A stretch of 64,000 nucleotides of DNA from DATHZQ01 sp963823505 (lineage in GTDB: Bacteria; Actinomycetota; Acidimicrobiia; Spongiisociales; UBA5794), in contig CAWGLY010000001.1 of the NCBI GenBank assembly GCA_963823505.1, positions 124,001 through 188,000 on the forward strand, given 5' to 3'. Shown piece after piece: positions 26,723 through 36,614 of the stretch (positions are counted from its first letter, which is position 1; the number at the start of each line of letters is the position of its first letter). Below the pieces are notes generated by a model that saw nothing but the letters and a program-made list of their open reading frames with translations, had not been told where the DNA came from and did no database searches. The translations under genes and the position numbers were made by a program.

Positions 26723-28021
26723 TCAACCCTCAGGGATGATGTTTGTCGCAGCCAATCGACCGTACCAGTGGTAGCTCGCCCTCGGCGTGCGCACGAGGCT
26801 GTCGTAGTCCACACCCACCAGCCCAAAACGCTTCCCATATCCCTCCGCCCACTCGAAGTTGTCGAGCAGGCTCCACACGAAATAGCCGCAGACCGGAATG
26901 CCCGCCTCGACAGCGCGATGTACCTGACGCAGGTACGCGTCGAGAAATGCGATACGGTCAACATCGTCGAGCACCTCGCCCTCGGGCACCGGGTACGCGA
27001 CACCGTTCTCCGTGACGTAGAGCGGCAGGTCGGTTCGACGGCGAACCATGGCGAGGACGTCGTACATACCCTCGGGCGTGATCGGCCAACCCATCTCGGT
27101 TCGTGGGCGATCTTGCGTGTCGGGGACGAGCACGTCGCTGTAGTAGTTGACGCCAACCCAATCGATGGGCTGTGCAGTGATCTCGAAATCGCCATCGTGA
27201 ATGGGAAGACTGCAGCCGTCCTCGGCTGCGATGCGATGCACCTCGCTGCCGTACGCCCCGTCGAGGATCGGATCGAGCCACATTGCGTTGCGCCATGCGA
27301 GGACGCGCGCCGCTTCGACCTCGTTCTCTGCGGAAGGCTCGACGACGGTGACGGGGGTCACGTTCAGCACGATCCCGATGTCGTGAGCTCCTGCATCCCG
27401 CAATGCCCGGACTCCAAGACCGTGGGCAAGATTGAGATGATGAGCCGCCGCATAGGCCGCCGCCATGTCCTCAACCCCCGGCGCATGCGTCCCCGTTCCG
27501 TAGCCTTGGTAAGCCGAGCACCACGGTTCGTTGAAAGTCGCCCATGCCGTGACCCGATCGCCAAGCGCCTCGGCCACCGCGGCGGCGTAGTCGGCGAACG
27601 CATAGGCAGTGGCCCTGTTCCGCCAGCCGCCCCGGTCCTCGAGCGCCTGGGGTAGATCCCAGTGGTACAAGGTGGCGAAGGCCTGGATCCCCTTGCTCTC
27701 GAGGTCGTCGATCAGACGGCGGTAGAAGTCGACTCCGTCCGGACTCACCTCGCCGGTGCCGCTTGGGATGATCCGGGGCCATGCGATCGAGAATCGATAC
27801 GCACCCACTCCGAGGTCGGACATGAGCTGAACGTCCTCGGGAAAGCGGTGGTAGTGATCGACGGCAACGTCCCCTGTATCCCCCCCGGCGACCTTGCCGG
27901 GCGTATGGCTGAACGTGTCCCAGATCGACGGTCCCCGCCCGTCCTCGGCCACGGCGCCTTCGATCTGATACGACGCGGTGGCAACGCCCCACAGGAAGTC
28001 TGGGGGAAACGAGTCGCTCAC
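26723..28021 (-). CDS. Family 1 glycoside hydrolase (beta-glucosidase type)
   Basis: 432 residues from GTG 28021, full length for GH1. The acid/base glutamate is in TFNEPW and the nucleophile in YVTENG; FLWGVATASYQIEGA at the N-terminus and SLLDNFEWAEGYGKRFGLV near the end are signature stretches. It hydrolyses terminal beta-glucosides or related glycosides. No signal peptide, so it works on imported oligosaccharides. It lies 89 bases after the M24-like gene and may be the last gene of that transcript. Confidence 0.93.
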   Translation of the reverse strand: MSDSFPPDFLWGVATASYQIEGAVAEDGRGPSIWDTFSHTPGKVAGGDTGDVAVDHYHRFPEDVQLMSDLGVGAYRFSIAWPRIIPSGTGEVSPDGVDFYRRLIDDLESKGIQAFATLYHWDLPQALEDRGGWRNRATAYAFADYAAAVAEALGDRVTAWATFNEPWCSAYQGYGTGTHAPGVEDMAAAYAAAHHLNLAHGLGVRALRDAGAHDIGIVLNVTPVTVVEPSAENEVEAARVLAWRNAMWLDPILDGAYGSEVHRIAAEDGCSLPIHDGDFEITAQPIDWVGVNYYSDVLVPDTQDRPRTEMGWPITPEGMYDVLAMVRRRTDLPLYVTENGVAYPVPEGEVLDDVDRIAFLDAYLRQVHRAVEAGIPVCGYFVWSLLDNFEWAEGYGKRFGLVGVDYDSLVRTPRASYHWYGRLAATNIIPEG

Positions 28022-28110
28022 GAGATCGGACGCCTTTCGAGGTCTCGAGCGTTTGACCCGCCCGAAGTCTCCGCAAAATACCAGAGAGCCACGAACCTCC
28101 GCGACGATGT

Positions 28111-29484
28111 CTACGCCAGGGTCATCACCCGGTCGGGCGCCAGGACGAACGGCGGCAGGTATGCAGGCATGTTCGAGAACGGCAGGACGTCGGGGTGGAG
28201 ATCGATCCCCAAGGAATCCCTCATGAAGGATCGCCGCGCCTGGATCCGCCCCCAGGCCACCGGGTAACAGGAGGCAAACGCAGCGCGCAGCGCCTCATCC
28301 GCCAGCGCCACCCCGTCTTCGATGTTGGTGGTGAAGTACTCCGTCCCCGTCGCAGGAATCACGTCGACCTGGAACGCCATCCCCGACTTCAGCGCGATCG
28401 GCGAGCCGGGGAAGATCGGCGAGTTCACCCATTCATCGAGGTGGATCTGATGCCCGGGGTTGAGGAAGATGCCGAAGAACGGATCACCCAAGTGGCGATC
28501 GACGATCTCATGCAGCACGCCCCCGGTCTGGCCTATGTGCAGCGCCTCGTACCACTCGGCGATCGCGGCGAAGTAGGGAGCAACCAACCGGTCGACATAG
28601 TCACCGATCCCGGTTGGCAGCTCGGTGGCGTCCTCCACCACGAAGCCGGCGCGACAGTTGAGGGCACCCCAGATTCCGAAGGCGACGGTGAAACGGTCGC
28701 CGCGCTCGATGGGCCGGTCCCCGGGGCTGAGCAGGCCGAGGGAAGCGCGTTCACCGGCGGTGAGCATGAGGTGGCAGGACAGCGGCATACCGTTCCATTC
28801 CAACAGTTGCACCGCGGCGCGTTCGGTCATGCCCGGTCGCAGCCCAAGGAGGAGGTTGCGCACGCCGTGGGAAGTGTGACATGCCGCCCACTCGTAGAAC
28901 GCGAGTTGCTCGATCTCGTTGGTCACACGCATCCCGTCCGCGGCACCGATCAGGATGCCGGTGGCGTTCTCGACTGCGCCGTCCTCGCCGACAGCTCGGC
29001 GCAGCTCGTCGATGACGTACGACGGGGCGTCGCTCATGGTCGGGCTGGAGTATTCCTTCCAACCGATCACGCCCACTCTGCTGCCCGGCCCGATCCCCTC
29101 TGCAGCGAGGATGGCCGCGAGGGGTTGCGAGCGATCGCGGGGCTGGCTTGGAAGGCTGAGGTCCTGAAACATGTGGCGTCGCATCGTGAGCGGAGCAGCC
29201 CCTGCCATACCCCAGCACTCGTTGCCAACGAGGATCGCAGGGGACTCGTCGTCGCCCACGATCAGGATCGCCTCCTCGAATCGGGGGTCGAATCCCGTCA
29301 AGTAGGCCAGATTGGCGCTGTGCTCCCGGTCGGCATAGAGGACGATCCGGTCGAACCCCTGTGCCTCTCTCCGAAGTTGCAGGCGGTTCATGCGCCCCCG
29401 GTACACGGCGGGCGGTATCTCTGGCATCTGCGACGGCATACCGAACGCGGGTAGCTCGATGGCTGCGAGGTGCGGTTTCGGCAC
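28111..29484 (-). CDS. M24 (pita-bread) family protein lacking metal ligands
   Basis: 457 residues. An N-terminal creatinase/prolidase domain (ANLAYLTGFDPRFEEA) and a C-terminal pita-bread domain (LRPGMTERAAVQLLEWNGMP, NPGHQIHLDEW). Where active M24 peptidases have two metal aspartates this protein reads RFTVAFGIWGALNCRAGF, and the usual VEPG is VDVIPA, so the binuclear centre is absent. It may be a metal-free hydrolase like creatinase, or a non-enzymatic relative. It starts at GTG 29484, six bases after the UnbV gene stops. Confidence 0.75.
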   Translation of the reverse strand: MPKPHLAAIELPAFGMPSQMPEIPPAVYRGRMNRLQLRREAQGFDRIVLYADREHSANLAYLTGFDPRFEEAILIVGDDESPAILVGNECWGMAGAAPLTMRRHMFQDLSLPSQPRDRSQPLAAILAAEGIGPGSRVGVIGWKEYSSPTMSDAPSYVIDELRRAVGEDGAVENATGILIGAADGMRVTNEIEQLAFYEWAACHTSHGVRNLLLGLRPGMTERAAVQLLEWNGMPLSCHLMLTAGERASLGLLSPGDRPIERGDRFTVAFGIWGALNCRAGFVVEDATELPTGIGDYVDRLVAPYFAAIAEWYEALHIGQTGGVLHEIVDRHLGDPFFGIFLNPGHQIHLDEWVNSPIFPGSPIALKSGMAFQVDVIPATGTEYFTTNIEDGVALADEALRAAFASCYPVAWGRIQARRSFMRDSLGIDLHPDVLPFSNMPAYLPPFVLAPDRVMTLA

Positions 29485-29490
29485 GTGCGA

Positions 29491-31143
29491 TCACTCCTCC
29501 GTTGGCTGCCAGGGGAGCACCCTGGCTGCGCCGCGCTCGATGATCGCAAACTGGTTGGCGTCGATGCGCTGCCACGGCCCGAGGTCACCGTCCGGCCACT
29601 CGACCCGCACCTCTGCTGCCCTGGCTTCGCCCAGGCCGAAGTGGATCCAACCGACCTCGCCTCCGGCATGCCCGCCGCCCACGGTGACCTCGCGGGTCAC
29701 GACACGGTCGCCGATGCGCAGCTCGACCCAGGCGCCGATCGCATCCGGGTTGGGTCCAACCTGTTCGAGGTCGACGGCAACCCAGTTGCCCATGGCGGCC
29801 GGCTGAGCGGCGTCACCCCAGCCCACGTTCCGCCACAGCTTCACCGGCTGACGCCGGTTCACCTCGACCAGGTCGAGCATGCCGTCGAGATTCAGATCGA
29901 CGAGCGACGCCCCCCGGGTTCTCGCAAAGTCGACGATCCCCGCCGCTTCCGCACTCTCCATGAACGTGCCGTCGGCTTGCCCAAGCAGCAGGTTGTTGGG
30001 ATCTTCTGCGGCGAATTCCGCCATCGCTTCGACGTTGCCCTTGGCGATGAAGAGGTCGATGAAGCCGTCGTTGTTCACATCGTCGAATTCGGCATGCCAG
30101 GCGGTCGATGGCAGCACGTCGTCTCCGGTGAAGGGGCGGTGGGCCGTGACCCCGCGGCGGATCGCGATGTCGCTGTAGCTGGGCCGGGCAGGCCCGTCCG
30201 TCAGCGCCTGCAGCTTGTTGTCTCCCTGGCTCGTCAAGAACACCTCAGGAAGTCCGTCGCCTGTCACGTCGTGGCTGGCGATCCCCATGCCCCAGATCTC
30301 CATCCTCCGCCAGCCCTCGTCCCGCGTGTAGAGGCGAGGCGGCTCGCCCGCAACGATGTGCCACAGCTGCTCTTCGCCGTCCCGGTAGTAGTGCCGGTCG
30401 TTCGTCACCCGCAGATCGCTGCCGCCGGAGCGGTCCCAGTCGCTGAACAGGATCGACAGGGTACAGAGCCCGGGTGCCAGCGGCAGTGCCGCAGCGAACT
30501 GCTCTCCGTCCGGCCGCACCAGGACGTTGTCGGAACAGCCAACAAACTGCCGGCCGGCATCGTCCAACTCGACGTAGTTGCCGAAGGCGAGGGTCGGCAG
30601 TCCACCGGGCTGCTCCCAGGTGGCGCTGAAGGCCGCCGTCCACTGATCGCCTCCGTCGAACCCCCACTGCTCGTTGGCGCGCTCGAAACGGCACTGTCCA
30701 AGGCCGCGGAGCAGGACGTTCTCGCCGAGGCGCAGCACTACCAGATCGGTGTGGGAGTCGCCGTCGATGTTCACGGGGTACGCCCCGGTCACCTCGGTGA
30801 GCTCGGTCGCCGCATCGGCCACCTCGGAGAATTGCAGCTCACCGCCCGGCAAGCTCTCGTTGCGGTACAGCGACGCCGGGTTCGTGCCGCCGGCGAAGAA
30901 GAGATCGGGTCTGGCGTCTGCGTTGCAGTCGAAGACGGCGACGCCGCCCCCGACGAAGAACGTGAAGTCGCCGTCGTAGACATGGTCGATGCCTGCGGGG
31001 TCGGCTTCCTCGACGAACCGTGGCGGCGCCATGGCTTCGGCGGGCGCATCCGAGCCGACGAGTGTCGTGACCACGAGGGAAACGCCAACGGCAGCTGCCG
31101 CCACCATTGCCGCGCCTCCGATGAACCGAGTTGACCGAGTCAT
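29491..31143 (-). CDS. Secreted FG-GAP beta-propeller with ASPIC/UnbV domain
   Basis: 550 residues. Signal peptide (residues 1-36), then repeated FG-GAP/VCBS units with Ca-binding DxDxDG-like loops (FDCNADARPDLF, NIDGDSHTDLV, DVTGDGLPEVF, DVNNDGFIDLF, DLNLDGMLDLV), and a C-terminal ASPIC/UnbV domain (WVAVDLEQVGPNPDAIGAW, VTVGGGHAGG). CRTAC1-like secreted proteins of this type often sit next to vanadium haloperoxidases, as here. Role unknown; possibly an extracellular partner. Confidence 0.88.
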   Translation of the reverse strand: MTRSTRFIGGAAMVAAAAVGVSLVVTTLVGSDAPAEAMAPPRFVEEADPAGIDHVYDGDFTFFVGGGVAVFDCNADARPDLFFAGGTNPASLYRNESLPGGELQFSEVADAATELTEVTGAYPVNIDGDSHTDLVVLRLGENVLLRGLGQCRFERANEQWGFDGGDQWTAAFSATWEQPGGLPTLAFGNYVELDDAGRQFVGCSDNVLVRPDGEQFAAALPLAPGLCTLSILFSDWDRSGGSDLRVTNDRHYYRDGEEQLWHIVAGEPPRLYTRDEGWRRMEIWGMGIASHDVTGDGLPEVFLTSQGDNKLQALTDGPARPSYSDIAIRRGVTAHRPFTGDDVLPSTAWHAEFDDVNNDGFIDLFIAKGNVEAMAEFAAEDPNNLLLGQADGTFMESAEAAGIVDFARTRGASLVDLNLDGMLDLVEVNRRQPVKLWRNVGWGDAAQPAAMGNWVAVDLEQVGPNPDAIGAWVELRIGDRVVTREVTVGGGHAGGEVGWIHFGLGEARAAEVRVEWPDGDLGPWQRIDANQFAIIERGAARVLPWQPTEE

Positions 31144-31155
31144 TCTGCGTCCCGC

Positions 31156-33039
31156 CTAGGCATCGCCGTCGGTGCCGTCACCGTAATGCTGGAGGGCCCG
31201 CTCCCATGCGGCCGTGCCGATGCCCGCTCCCATCACCCTGCCGGCCAAATCGTCGGCTCGCACGTGGATACCGCCGTAGAGACGCGAAATCCCGGCTTGG
31301 TCGGCCGCGTCTTGGTAGGTGGCCCATTGCAGCGTCACGTCGTGCGTGGGTCCGGCCTCGAATTCGAGCGAGCCGGCGGGGGTCGTCCATTCGCCAAGCC
31401 CACCTGGAAAGTAGTCGCTGCCGGTGAAGGCGCTCAACACTTCGGCTGATGCTCGGCTGAACGTGCTGTGCCCGGAAACGTAGCCGGCAAACGCAGGCGT
31501 TACGAAGGTCGGCGCCTGATAAGGAACCCAGTCGACCGCCAGGATCCAGCCGACTCCGCCAACTCCCGACTCCCTGTCCTCAGGCGTGCCGAGGTAGGAG
31601 AGCACCGCGACCTCACCTGTGTGCTGCCCAAGGTGGGCGTGGCGACCGCCGGCGGCTGCCGACTCCTCGGTCACCACTTCGACAAGCCCAGGCACCAGCG
31701 GCAATCCGTCCGGGTGGAAGCCCGGACCGTCTGGATCGGTCGATTGACCCAGCCCACCCATGTAACGGATCATCGATATCGGCCGCACGTAGTCGTAGTG
31801 GCCCTTGGTTCCCCATGCGGCGACGGCAGCATCGTGGTTGGCGCCGTTGAGCGCCAGGTAGAGCTTCACATCCCATTCGAGACGGTCGACCGGCTCTCCC
31901 CGTCCCGCGATCCTCAGCTCGGAATCGAGTTCATCGGACACGGCGTTGGCCAGCGTGTTCCAATGGCCCGGCGGGGTCTCCGAGTCCGGCCCGTCGGCCC
32001 AGAACTCGGCGACGGCGCGCCCGAAGTCCCCGAGGTTGACATCGTTGGGTACGTACGGTTCACCGGTCACCGGGTTGGTGGCGTAGCCCGTACCGTCGTC
32101 TGTGCCGAGGGGGTTGTTGCCCAGCGAACGCGGCGAGATGTCGATGGTGGTGCCCGCCGCCGCATCGAGCAGGCTGCTGAAGCGAATCACGATGGTGGCG
32201 TCGTTCTTGAAGGCTCCATCCGTCGCAGGATCACCGAGATAGGGCGGATCGCCAGGGTCGATCGGCACTCCTGAGGGGCCGGCGGGCGGGAGAGCAAAGC
32301 CTTCGACGAAACCCCAATGCGGGTCGATGAACTCTTGAGATTCGTCCTCCACGGGGATTCCGTTCTGGGAGATCATCTGCTCGAGCTGCAGCGGCTGCCA
32401 GCGGTTGGGATCGACCATCGTGGTACCGGACTCGGCGACCACCAGCGGCGGGTTCACCGGTGCGTAGTTGGGATCGGCGTACCCCTCCTCTTCGTTCGAG
32501 CCGTCGGTGCGACCGTGCTCGAGGATGGTGGCGGCAATGCGATTGCCGAGCGCCGCAGGGGAGTCACCTTCCGCCGTGGTCACGTCGATGGGATAGCACA
32601 GCGACTCCATCAGATCATCGAGCGCGGGGATCGTGTCCACGGCACCGATCGAGTCGAGGTAGCGGGCCTCGAGGACGCGAAAAGCTGCGTAGCTGATGGC
32701 CTCGCGGCGCGCCGAGGCGACATCCGGAGCCGTGTGCGCTTCATCCACGAACACGCCGGTGGCGCCATCGTCATAGGCAGCCCATGCGTCCCACATGGCC
32801 GCCGAGGTGTGGAACAGATTGCGGGCATGCACGGTCGGTGCCGGGACATCGCGGCGGATAGCGTCGAGCAGCACCTCGTCCCACTGCCGGGCGACGGACC
32901 ACTCGGGATGCGCCGCATCGGGTGGGCAGGCGTCGCCGTCAGACCAGGCACCGGCAACGACAAGTCCGCCGAGCAGGGCGGCAACACCGCCGAGGGCAAC
33001 GGCGCTACCGATGATTCGCTTGGTTCGGCGGCCCGGCAC
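31156..33039 (-). CDS. Vanadium-dependent haloperoxidase (PAP2 superfamily), exported
   Basis: 627 residues from GTG 33039 with AAGGAGG upstream. Signal peptide/TM at residues 8-31. The vanadate pocket is recognisable: Lys in GTKGHYDYVRPISMIR with Arg, the SGHSTFSRA loop (His), and SRLYGGIHVRADD (Arg plus axial His). Such enzymes oxidise halides with hydrogen peroxide or are phosphatases of the same fold. It begins the operon VCPO-UnbV-M24-like. Exported to the cell surface. Confidence 0.9.
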   Translation of the reverse strand: MPGRRTKRIIGSAVALGGVAALLGGLVVAGAWSDGDACPPDAAHPEWSVARQWDEVLLDAIRRDVPAPTVHARNLFHTSAAMWDAWAAYDDGATGVFVDEAHTAPDVASARREAISYAAFRVLEARYLDSIGAVDTIPALDDLMESLCYPIDVTTAEGDSPAALGNRIAATILEHGRTDGSNEEEGYADPNYAPVNPPLVVAESGTTMVDPNRWQPLQLEQMISQNGIPVEDESQEFIDPHWGFVEGFALPPAGPSGVPIDPGDPPYLGDPATDGAFKNDATIVIRFSSLLDAAAGTTIDISPRSLGNNPLGTDDGTGYATNPVTGEPYVPNDVNLGDFGRAVAEFWADGPDSETPPGHWNTLANAVSDELDSELRIAGRGEPVDRLEWDVKLYLALNGANHDAAVAAWGTKGHYDYVRPISMIRYMGGLGQSTDPDGPGFHPDGLPLVPGLVEVVTEESAAAGGRHAHLGQHTGEVAVLSYLGTPEDRESGVGGVGWILAVDWVPYQAPTFVTPAFAGYVSGHSTFSRASAEVLSAFTGSDYFPGGLGEWTTPAGSLEFEAGPTHDVTLQWATYQDAADQAGISRLYGGIHVRADDLAGRVMGAGIGTAAWERALQHYGDGTDGDA

Positions 33040-33251
33040 GGATCTCGCCTCCTTGCGCCTCCATCACAAATCGTATTACCGCTCGGGGCGCTGGAATCCT
33101 CCGCACGGTTCGGCCGTGGGCGACCTCCGAGAGCCGGTTGGCGCGCGAAGGGACCAATGGACCTGGGATTGGAGTCCGAGAGCTGAAAACACCCCTAACA
33201 TTCCGCTCAGGACCGCCCGGCCCTCGGAGCGGTCTGACATGGAGGAACCAT

Positions 33252-34364
33252 ATGAAACTATGGACGAAGCTGCTCGCCCTGCTTGCGGTGTTCGCTCTGG
33301 TCGTGGCTGCCTGTGGCGGCGACGACGACGATGCGGCGGACACCACGGCAGCAGGCGACGCAGGTACCGAAACGACTGCGGCAGCGGCGGATGGAGAGCT
33401 CATCGTCGGTGTCTCGTGGAACAACTACAACGAAGAGCGTTGGGCCAAGTCCGACGAGCCTGCCATCAAGGCTGCGCTCGAGGCCGGTGGCGCAACCTAC
33501 ATCTCAACCGATGCCGGTTCATCGGCGGAGCAGCAGCTGGCCGATGTGGAGCAGCTCATCTCCCAGGGCGCCGATGCGCTCATCATCCTCGCCCAGGACG
33601 GCACGGCAATCCTGCCCGCCGTGCAGAGCGCCCTCGAGCAGGGTGTGCCGGTCATTGCGTATGACCGCCTGATCGAAGATCCAGGTGCGCTGTACATCAC
33701 TTTCGACAACGTCGAGGTCGGCCGCATGCAGGCTCGGGAGATCCTCGCGCTGGTGCCCGAGGGCAACTACGTCTTCATCAAGGGCAACCAGGCTGACGCC
33801 AACGCAGACTTCCTGCGTGGTGGCCAGGAGGAAGTCCTCGCCGATGCCATCGCTTCCGGCGCCATCGTCAACGTCGGTGAGTCCTACACGGACAACTGGG
33901 ATCCGGCCGTTGCGCAGACCAACATGGAGCAGTTCCTGACCCAGAACAACAACGACGTCGACGCAGTCGTGGCTTCCAACGACGGCATGGCCGGCGGTGT
34001 GGTCGAGGCACTTCGTGCGCAGGGTCTCGCCGGCATCGTGCCGGTGTCGGGCCAGGATGGCGATGCCGCCGCCCTGAACCGCGTGGCCCTCGGCGAGCAG
34101 GCCGTGTCGGTCTGGAAGGACGCCCGGGAATTGGGTAAGGCTGCAGGTGAGGCTGCCGTTGCTCTCGCAGCCGGCACCGCGCTCGGTGACGTTGCCGGAG
34201 TCGTGATCTTCGATTCCCCAGGTGGCAACCAGATGACGTCCATCCTTCTGGCGCCGATTCCGATCACGCAGGAGAACCTGAACGTGGTCCTCGATGCCGG
34301 ATGGATCGATGAGGCGACGCTGTGCCAGAACGTGCCCGCCGGTTCCGTGGCAGGCTGCCCGTAA
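33252..34364 (+). CDS. D-xylose-type ABC transporter substrate-binding lipoprotein
   Basis: 370 residues. ATG 33252 follows GGAGGAACC. Lipobox ALVVAAC, a DDDDAADTT linker and a type I binding fold of the XylF group: IVGVSWNNYNEERWAKSDEPAIKAAL, SSAEQQLADVEQLISQGAD, YDRLIEDPGALYITFDNVEVGRMQA, VASNDGMAGG and GQDGDAAALNRVALGEQAVSVWKD. These match xylose/aldopentose-binding proteins closely. A long hairpin follows before the permease gene. Confidence 0.92.
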   Translation: MKLWTKLLALLAVFALVVAACGGDDDDAADTTAAGDAGTETTAAAADGELIVGVSWNNYNEERWAKSDEPAIKAALEAGGATYISTDAGSSAEQQLADVEQLISQGADALIILAQDGTAILPAVQSALEQGVPVIAYDRLIEDPGALYITFDNVEVGRMQAREILALVPEGNYVFIKGNQADANADFLRGGQEEVLADAIASGAIVNVGESYTDNWDPAVAQTNMEQFLTQNNNDVDAVVASNDGMAGGVVEALRAQGLAGIVPVSGQDGDAAALNRVALGEQAVSVWKDARELGKAAGEAAVALAAGTALGDVAGVVIFDSPGGNQMTSILLAPIPITQENLNVVLDAGWIDEATLCQNVPAGSVAGCP

Positions 34365-34396
34365 TCCGGCTCGTCTGAGCACCGTTTGACTGTGAC

Positions 34397-34431
34397 ACAC
34401 CGCGCCCACGAGTATCTCGTGGGCGCGGTGT
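34397..34431 (+). terminator. 16-bp hairpin between binding-protein and permease genes
   Basis: ACACCGCGCCCACGAG, a three-base loop, CTCGTGGGCGCGGTGT: a perfect 16-bp stem followed by TTCGTTGTT. It would end most transcripts after the binding protein, with read-through to the permease 32 bases later. Confidence 0.85.
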
Positions 34432-34462
34432 TCGTTGTTGAGAGGCTGACGAAGGGAAGCTC

Positions 34463-35782
34463 GTGGCGGTAACTGACGCTCCACCGACCCCGCAGGAGGC
34501 ACCGGAGGAGGAATCGCAAGATCGCTCGATCGGCGGATTCCTGCGGGCTACCGAAATCGACACCCGCTTGCTCGGGATGCTGGCGGCCCTTCTCGTCATC
34601 TGGATCTCGTTTCACGTCTGGTCGGGGGGCACCTTCCTCACCCCGCGCAATCTGTGGAACCTCTCAGTGCAGACGTCCGCGGTCGCCATCATGGCGACGG
34701 GGATGGTGCTCGTCATCGTGTCGCGCAACATCGACCTGTCCGTTGGCTCGATGCTGGCGGTCATCGGTATGGCGATGGCGTTGCTACAAGCGGAGATCCT
34801 TCCCGACTGGCTCGGTTTCGACAATGCGCTGACGTGGATCATTGCCCTCCTGGCCGGCATCGTGCTCGGCGCCCTGATCGGTGGATTCCAAGGATTCATC
34901 GTGGCGTACATCGGCGTGCCATCGTTCATCGTCACACTCGGCGGTTTGCTGGTGTGGCGTGGTGTGGCGTGGGCGATGGCGAGTGGGCGAACCATCGCTC
35001 CGATGGACTCGACGTTCCAACTCCTCGGTGGCGGCTCGCGCGGCAACATCGGTGGATTCTGGAGCTGGGTGATAGGCGCCGGCGCCTGCATCGGCATCGT
35101 CGCCCTGCTCGTCAACGGACGGCGGCAACGGGTCAAGTTCGGCTTCAAGATGCGTCCGCTGTGGGCCGAGGTCATGTTGGGCGTCATCGGCTGCGGCGTC
35201 GTCCTCGGGGCCATCGGCTACCTCAATCGATACTTCCTGCCCGAGCAGGTCGCCAGGCAGCGATTGGAAGCCGCCGGCGACGTCGTGCCTGCCGGAGGCG
35301 TCGAAATCGCCTTTGGTCTCGCCAACCCGGTGCTGATCGCCATCGCCGTGACGTTGATCATGACGTTCGTCGCAACCCGGGTACGGTTTGGTCGATACGT
35401 CTTTGCGATCGGCGGCAATCCGGAGGCGGCGGAGCTCGGCGGCATCAAGACCAAGTGGACCGTCGTGAAGACGTTCGCCCTGATGGGCGTCTTGGTGGCT
35501 ATCGGTGCTGCCGTGCAGGTCGCCCGCCTCAACGCGGCAGTGAGCGGCCTCGGTCAACTCACGGAGCTGTATGTCATCGCAGCCGCCGTCATCGGTGGCA
35601 CGTCACTGGCAGGCGGCATCGGCACGATTCCCGGTGCGGTGCTGGGTGCACTGGTGATGCAGTCGCTGCAGTCGGGCATGGTGCTCGTCGGTGTCGATGC
35701 TCCGCTACAGGACATCGCCGTCGGCGTCGTGCTGGTCGTGGCCGTGGCGATCGATTCGTTCTACCGGAGGAGGTCTGCCTGA
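34463..35782 (+). CDS. Xylose-type ABC transporter permease
   Basis: 439 residues from GTG 34463. Longer than RbsC-type permeases, as in XylH, with about 10-12 hydrophobic segments, SRNIDLSVGSMLAVIG, GFIVAYIGVPSFIVTLGG, GRYVFAIGGNPEAAELGGI and GGTSLAGGIGTIPGAVLG. An acidic N-terminal tail precedes the first helix. Forms the membrane channel of the importer; the stop shares one base with the ATPase start. Confidence 0.92.
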   Translation: MAVTDAPPTPQEAPEEESQDRSIGGFLRATEIDTRLLGMLAALLVIWISFHVWSGGTFLTPRNLWNLSVQTSAVAIMATGMVLVIVSRNIDLSVGSMLAVIGMAMALLQAEILPDWLGFDNALTWIIALLAGIVLGALIGGFQGFIVAYIGVPSFIVTLGGLLVWRGVAWAMASGRTIAPMDSTFQLLGGGSRGNIGGFWSWVIGAGACIGIVALLVNGRRQRVKFGFKMRPLWAEVMLGVIGCGVVLGAIGYLNRYFLPEQVARQRLEAAGDVVPAGGVEIAFGLANPVLIAIAVTLIMTFVATRVRFGRYVFAIGGNPEAAELGGIKTKWTVVKTFALMGVLVAIGAAVQVARLNAAVSGLGQLTELYVIAAAVIGGTSLAGGIGTIPGAVLGALVMQSLQSGMVLVGVDAPLQDIAVGVVLVVAVAIDSFYRRRSA

Positions 35783-36573
35783 TGACGGCCGAGACACTGC
35801 AGCGGACACCGCTGGTCGACATGCGGGACATCAAGGTGGCTTTCGGCGGCGTGCACGCCGTTGATGGCGTCAGTGTCGACCTCTACCCAGGCGAGGTGGT
35901 CGCCCTCGTCGGGGGCAACGGTGCCGGCAAGACGACGCTCATCAAGACGTTGTCGGGAGCGCACAAGGCCGACTCGGGCGAGATCTACATCAACGGCAAG
36001 AAGGCCGCCATCGCCACGCCACGCGACGCCAAGCAGTATGCGATCGAAACGATCTACCAGACCCTGGCCCTCGCCGAGAACATCGACGCCCCTTCCAACA
36101 TGTTCCTCGGCCGGGAGTTGATGACCCGGTGGGGCACCCTCGACGACACCGCCATGGAGGACGCCGCTCGCACGGTGATGGGGCGGCTCAACCCGAAGTT
36201 CCAGAACTTCAAGGTACCGGTCAGCTCACTGTCCGGCGGGCAGCGGCAGTCCGTGGCCATTGCCAGGGCCGTGCACTTCAACGCCAAGATCCTGATCATG
36301 GACGAGCCGACGGCGGCTCTCGGTCCCGCCGAGACGGCACAGGTCAGCGAGTTGATCCAGCAGCTCAAGGCAGAGGGCATCGGGATCTTCCTCATCAGCC
36401 ACGACATCCACGACGTATTCGACCTCGCCGACCGCATCAGCGTGATGTTGCAGGGGAAGCTCGTCGGCACGGTCGACAAGAGCGACGTCACGATGGATGA
36501 CGTGCTCGCCATGATCATCATCGGCAAACTCCCCCGCGACCTCACCCAAGAGGAGCGCGACGAGCTCCACTGA
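35782..36573 (+). CDS. Sugar ABC transporter ATPase (single NBD)
   Basis: 263 residues. Walker A GGNGAGKTT, Q-loop IYQTLALAEN, signature SLSGGQRQSVAIARAV and Walker B ILIMDEPTAAL, all intact. Single-domain rather than the double-domain XylG, a pattern seen in actinobacterial aldose importers (FrcA-like). It energises the xylose-type system at 33252-35782. ATG 35782 sits in a TGATGA overlap with GGAGGAGG upstream. Confidence 0.92.
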   Translation: MTAETLQRTPLVDMRDIKVAFGGVHAVDGVSVDLYPGEVVALVGGNGAGKTTLIKTLSGAHKADSGEIYINGKKAAIATPRDAKQYAIETIYQTLALAENIDAPSNMFLGRELMTRWGTLDDTAMEDAARTVMGRLNPKFQNFKVPVSSLSGGQRQSVAIARAVHFNAKILIMDEPTAALGPAETAQVSELIQQLKAEGIGIFLISHDIHDVFDLADRISVMLQGKLVGTVDKSDVTMDDVLAMIIIGKLPRDLTQEERDELH

Positions 36574-36614
36574 GCGGTTCGTGTGTGCGGCGGACCGAAG
36601 CCTGACTTCGCAGA

